Origin: Frankiaceae bacterium
Lineage (GTDB): Bacteria > Actinomycetota > Actinomycetes > Frankiales > Frankiaceae
NCBI GenBank assembly: GCA_030840885.1
Contig: JAVEDQ010000534.1
Span: forward strand, 1 to 5,058
DNA: 5,058 bases
Direction of reading: 5' to 3'
Under the pieces are notes generated by a model. The model had not been told where the DNA came from and did not search any database. It worked only from the letters and a program-made list of their open reading frames with translations. Positions 5,022-5,058 of this stretch are shown here, in pieces. How positions within the stretch are numbered: position 1 is the first letter of the stretch; each line of letters starts with the position of its first letter. The translations under genes and the position numbers were made by a program.

Positions 5022-5058
5022 GTCGGTACCCGCCACACTAGGAACGCCGTACTACCTC

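Overview
The window is GC-rich throughout, and its two intact genes show strong G/C bias at third codon positions and use GTG starts. This fits a high-GC actinobacterium. The genus cannot be fixed from the sequence. No rRNA, tRNA, CRISPR array, transposase or integrase gene was seen.

Layout, left to right. Bases 1-378 hold no gene I can defend, only a short near-identical direct repeat and a weak partial minus-strand frame that runs off the left edge. Bases 379-890 (minus strand) encode a SnoaL-like / NTF2-fold protein. It is recognisable along its whole length only by passing through all three minus-strand frames, so it is either a pseudogene or carries two single-base sequence errors. Bases 891-1123 separate it from the rightward genes. 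This gap contains a 16-bp near-perfect palindrome (possible operator) and a possible 40-residue single-pass membrane peptide on the minus strand.

The core is a rightward pair. The first gene (1124-2485) is an integral-membrane acyltransferase-3 family O-acyltransferase with its R-X10-H motif intact. After 122 bases comes a secreted, probably lipid-anchored FG-GAP/VCBS beta-propeller protein (2608-4098), with six clear calcium-loop repeats plus degenerate first and last blades. A strong hairpin at 4118-4160 closes this unit. One enzyme would acylate an envelope or exported substrate and the other is a cell-surface propeller. A shared role in the cell envelope is plausible but is inferred from adjacency only.

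Bases 4161-5058 look like accessory or poorly conserved DNA: a perfect 16-bp palindrome, a 91-codon open stretch with no start codon, a facing 77-codon minus frame without a ribosome-binding site, a 39-codon plus-strand ORF with an excellent Shine-Dalgarno, and a 75-codon plus-strand ORF. None of these small proteins is recognised. If the window holds something undescribed, the best candidates are the 39-residue Cys/His-containing basic peptide and its neighbour.
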